From assembly GCA_036940085.1 (NCBI GenBank), contig JALLBK010000588.1:1-13202 (forward strand): a stretch of 13,202 bases of DNA, given 5' to 3'. Source of the stretch: Discostella pseudostelligera (Eukaryota > Bacillariophyta > Thalassiosirophyceae > Thalassiosirales > Thalassiosiraceae). This document shows positions 10,527 to 13,202 of the stretch, piece by piece; within the stretch, counting starts at the first letter, position 1, and every line of letters starts with the position of its first letter. The notes under the pieces were generated by a model. The model saw only the letters and a program-made list of their open reading frames with translations. It was not told the DNA's origin and searched no databases. Made by a program: the position numbers and the translations under genes.

Positions 10527-11726
10527 ATGGGCTTCAGTCGAAACAAGGCTCCTGCCAATTACATCAGTATGCCCGAACGAAGTGTTTGTGCCGTCGTCGA
10601 CGTCGACGCCGACAATAATGATGCGATGAAACGGAGGACGATCGGTGAAAGATTTGGGCTTCTGAAACGGATCAAACATTCGAAGGCTAATGCTCGTGCT
10701 CGAGGCTCCGCTACTAGAAAGCACACTGCCATCAATGACAACGCTGCTGCTCACTCCAAACCCAGCAACAAACCACCTACCACTTCTCGGCGACAACAGG
10801 ACGGAGGTCGACGAGGCCGCGATGATTTGGGTGACATTCCTCGATCAATCTCCACAGCAATCAGCGACGAAGATCACGATGATAAGCTCATGATGACTCT
10901 CACCATTCCATCTTCGTCTAGCTTTGATAGCATCGGTTCTCCCTGCGACGAGATGTGCAAACGATTGATACTGACCTCCATTACGCAGCCATCCACCTTC
11001 GATGACAACCCGAGTAATCCGCATCTGATCAGTATTAGCAGTCCTCCTAGCAAACACAAAGCTGAAAAAACTAGAATAGAAATGCTCAGGATTGTTATGC
11101 GACGAACACCGTCCGTGGATCATCTCTCCTACTACATTGCCGTACTTGCTCCGACGGTATCGCCCGATCCTTCCGCAGATTTGCCATTAATTGCACTACA
11201 TTGTCTCCTCTCCCTTTCGGATCAATCATGTGACAAGCGACAATGTATTGCCATGGTTCGAACACCTACGAATAATACTGCAACAACTGCAGTTGCAACT
11301 TCTAGATCTACTTCATCGAACGACAACAACAACGACGACGACGGTGGTAGCAACACACTCATTCCAACATTACTCGCCTTCCTCCAACGCTGTCCTCGCA
11401 ACTCACCGGTACAAAACTTGACATTATTGATACTCAACAACTTGTCCATCCCCACCGAGAATAAACGACTTGTGGCGTTAGAGTACGGCGGTGCTAGGAT
11501 ACTAGGCAAACTATTGAGCAATTATCCAGAATGTCAAATGCTATTGATAATCATGGTCAACTTAACGTTTGGTGATGAGCGATACCCGTTGGTCGATCCG
11601 GAAGACCCGGTAACACGACGTCTTATTGCACGGGTAGTTAGCTTTTTAGAGGTTTGGAAGCGCAAGGGACTACCGATGGATTTTCGACCTTTGTATGGAG
11701 TGAACACCGGGCTGTGTACCATGTGA
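10527..11726 (+). CDS. Hypothetical protein with ARM-like helical domain, 399 residues
   Basis: An uninterrupted ATG-to-TGA frame with good start context (A at -3, G at +4). Residues 1-135 are basic and low-complexity, with VVDVDADNND encoded by a CGACGTCGACG-like run. About 179-240 and 276-350 are helical and Leu/Ile-rich; the stretch LTLLILNNLSIPTENKRLVA (299-318), then a GGA turn and a second helix pair ending at NLTFGD (345-350), reads like armadillo-type repeats. An Asn/Asp/Ser-rich loop (246-275) splits them. ARM repeats usually bind proteins; no partner or pathway can be named. The repeat array is short and the protein stops soon after, so it may be truncated relative to relatives. It shares the E2F-like promoter region with DDX41 and converges on the gene ending at 11915. 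Confidence 0.75.
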   Translation: MGFSRNKAPANYISMPERSVCAVVDVDADNNDAMKRRTIGERFGLLKRIKHSKANARARGSATRKHTAINDNAAAHSKPSNKPPTTSRRQQDGGRRGRDDLGDIPRSISTAISDEDHDDKLMMTLTIPSSSSFDSIGSPCDEMCKRLILTSITQPSTFDDNPSNPHLISISSPPSKHKAEKTRIEMLRIVMRRTPSVDHLSYYIAVLAPTVSPDPSADLPLIALHCLLSLSDQSCDKRQCIAMVRTPTNNTATTAVATSRSTSSNDNNNDDDGGSNTLIPTLLAFLQRCPRNSPVQNLTLLILNNLSIPTENKRLVALEYGGARILGKLLSNYPECQMLLIIMVNLTFGDERYPLVDPEDPVTRRLIARVVSFLEVWKRKGLPMDFRPLYGVNTGLCTM

Positions 11727-11914
11727 GCTGCTGACATACCTACGGGGAAGAATGATGATCGGGGTTACTTGGAGTGATCGGGACATGTGATAATTATTAA
11801 TTCATGTAAACTAATCTAGATGCTAATCAGTACTCTTTCACCTTGATAGAGATCAACGAGTGCATCAGATGCACCATTGGTAAACTGGCGAAGTTTGTTT
11901 TTACAACAAAAAAT
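11727..11914. other. Short convergent intergenic region
   Basis: The 188 bp lie between two stop codons facing each other (TGA at 11724-11726, plus; TAG at 11915-11917, minus). The stretch is AT-rich, including TAATTATTAATT near 11791, and should contain both 3' ends. No clear poly(A) signal or gene is visible. Confidence 0.5.
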
Positions 11915-13085
11915 CTAATTAGATTCTTTCATTTCAGCTTGATATCCTTTAAAGACAGCATTCGGAGGATATGGGAGTTCGTTAAACTGTGTATCGCCAC
12001 CCAACAACTCAAGACACTGACTTACAGGTGGCTGCAGCACTTTGCTTCGCCATTTCAGTTTACGGAATGGAAAGTCGTGAACTTCGTGCAAGTACCAGAA
12101 AAATTGCCTGCCATTTAGCCAGTGATCCCTTAGCCAAACGGATCCATGTCCATTATTTGTCTCCCAGATACTATAATTCCATTCTTTCGGGGGATAGCTA
12201 GGAAACATAAAGTCCAATTCAGTGGGCGAGTAAGACATTGATAGCGCAAATTCAAACCGATCGACAATGCACCTTTTTGCATTGAAGTCTCCCTTGCCAA
12301 CACACGCTCGTCGTGCCTCATCAGAGCAAGAATGATTGTAGAAGGTTGATGCACCATCGGGTGTTAGACCGCGATACACACTCTCTACCCAAAAATATTT
12401 GTTCAGCCCCGGTGTGTCGAGTTCGCCATTCAGGNGTTAGACCGCGATACACACTCTCTACCCAAAAATATTTGTTCAGCCCCGGTGTGTCGAGTTCGCC
12501 ATTCAGGCTAATGAGTTTTACAGACCCTTCTTCATTTGTCATATTCAGGTGCTCAAGTCTTGTGGCGTTGACAATTCTATTTGTTAGTGCATCGTACCTT
12601 CTCAGTGCAGCTGCAGAGTCATTTATCAAGAATACTGCACGTGGACCACCAGTGGACATGTTACGAGCATTGATATGATCTAACCCATCACACCAAAGGC
12701 CGGCGTCATATCTGTTGTTCAGATTAAATACCGCCTCCAGAGTAAATGCTGTTGTATTGGAAAGCTGTGTGAAGCGTTTGATGACATGTGCAATGATCTC
12801 CTTGCTCCATGATGTGTCCGGCGCTGATATGAGAACTCGATCAATTCCATCTGTAACGCATTCTAATTGCGTCCAAAGGGCCATGACATGATTCGCCGAA
12901 TAAGGTACTGTCGCTATGATAAGCACCGTTTCAATATCTCTTGTGACGGGGACGGAGATTGGTGCGCTCATTGAGGAAGCATTGAAGTTGATTGATGAAT
13001 AACTTCCAAGCAACTGCTCTAAACGCATCAGAAACCACATCGGCCATGCTATGGCGATCACCGCCATTCGTGCACTTATTTTCAT
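11915..13085 (-). CDS. Type II membrane glycosyltransferase-like protein, frame broken by assembly duplication
   Basis: The frame starts at ATG 13085 and ends at TAG 11915, but is interrupted near 12435 by an N and an exact 72-bp duplication. Counting one copy only, the two halves join in frame to 365 residues. Residues 5-20 form a hydrophobic segment after basic residues, fitting a signal anchor, and at least six N-x-S/T sites (N35, N110, N142, N155, N173, N181) fit a lumenal domain. Conserved-looking blocks are YDAGLWCDGLD near 126, AVFLINDS near 150, YFWVESVYRGLTPDG near 206 and YNHSC near 225. They resemble large diatom families related to rhamnan-synthesis/glycosyltransferase-like proteins; this assignment comes from memory of pattern and is tentative. 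The frame stays open to the right edge, so the true start could lie outside the window. Confidence 0.65.
12363..12507. repeat. Exact 72-bp tandem duplication flanking a single N
   Basis: Bases 12363-12434 and 12436-12507 are identical, with an undetermined base at 12435 between them. The extra 73 bases shift the reading frame of the surrounding gene, and removing one copy plus the N restores it exactly. This is the signature of two contig ends that overlap but were joined by a placeholder N. Confidence 0.95.
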
Positions 13086-13202
13086 GATTGAACTTCGACA
13101 GATCGATTGAAATGCGGGCGAGGTTTGAAAGTTAATGAGTGGTATGAATGGTACGCTATTGAAAATAAGTACTTCGTTGACCACAACAATGAATGGATGA
13201 TG

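Noticed and set aside
11843..12118. Plus-strand ORF after the ARM-like gene, as a possible 3' exon
   Set aside because: It is antisense to the conserved C-terminus of the glycosyltransferase-like gene.
11915..12379. Separate gene for the C-terminal half of the glycosyltransferase-like protein
   Set aside because: It starts at a GTG inside the duplicated 72 bp and joins in frame with the upstream half once one copy is discounted.

Overview
The window is nuclear eukaryotic DNA, most likely from a diatom or a related stramenopile. The evidence is short GT-AG introns (62 to 147 bp) in several genes, densely packed genes on alternating strands, and long Ser/Thr/Asn/Asp-rich tails on several proteins. 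One protein also has a presequence (signal peptide, then a Phe at the predicted cleavage site, then an Arg/Ser-rich stretch) of the kind that targets proteins into plastids of secondary red-algal origin. I see no bacterial operon, phage, CRISPR array, rRNA or tRNA gene, or intact mobile element.

Layout from left to right. (1) 1-305 has no gene but holds three CACGTG boxes, two of them in perfect 12-bp palindromes. (2) 306-2219, minus: an unrecognised 588-residue protein modelled with three exons, with four GGCGGGAA (E2F-like) sites upstream at 2260-2367. (3) 2370-3283: no convincing gene, only weak coding-like fragments. (4) 3284-5611, minus: an intronless 775-residue protein with a C2HC zinc-finger-like motif between two coiled coils. 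(5) 5612-6133: a divergent promoter region with one E2F-like site and an upstream ORF that overlaps the next start codon. (6) 6134-7406, plus: a two-exon, probably plastid-targeted FMN-binding protein of the pyridoxamine-phosphate-oxidase-like (Alr4036) family. (7) 7517-10050, minus: the DEAD-box RNA helicase DDX41 (Abstrakt) in four exons, complete with its C-terminal zinc knuckle. (8) 10051-10526: a second divergent promoter region with three TTTGGCGGGAA sites and a duplicated module. (9) 10527-11726, plus: a 399-residue protein with an ARM-like helical half. (10) 11915-13085, minus: a type II membrane, glycosyltransferase-like protein. Its reading frame is broken by an exact 72-bp duplication around a single N, which looks like an assembly join and not biology.

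The genes do not form an obvious pathway. Pairs 4/6 and 7/9 are divergent and share promoter regions; pairs 6/7 and 9/10 are convergent. I found no clear new multi-gene system. The most interesting signals are regulatory: reiterated E2F-like sites inside duplicated promoter modules at two loci, an upstream ORF whose stop overlaps the start of the plastid protein, and an in-frame, stop-free 87-nt intron just before helicase motif VI of DDX41.
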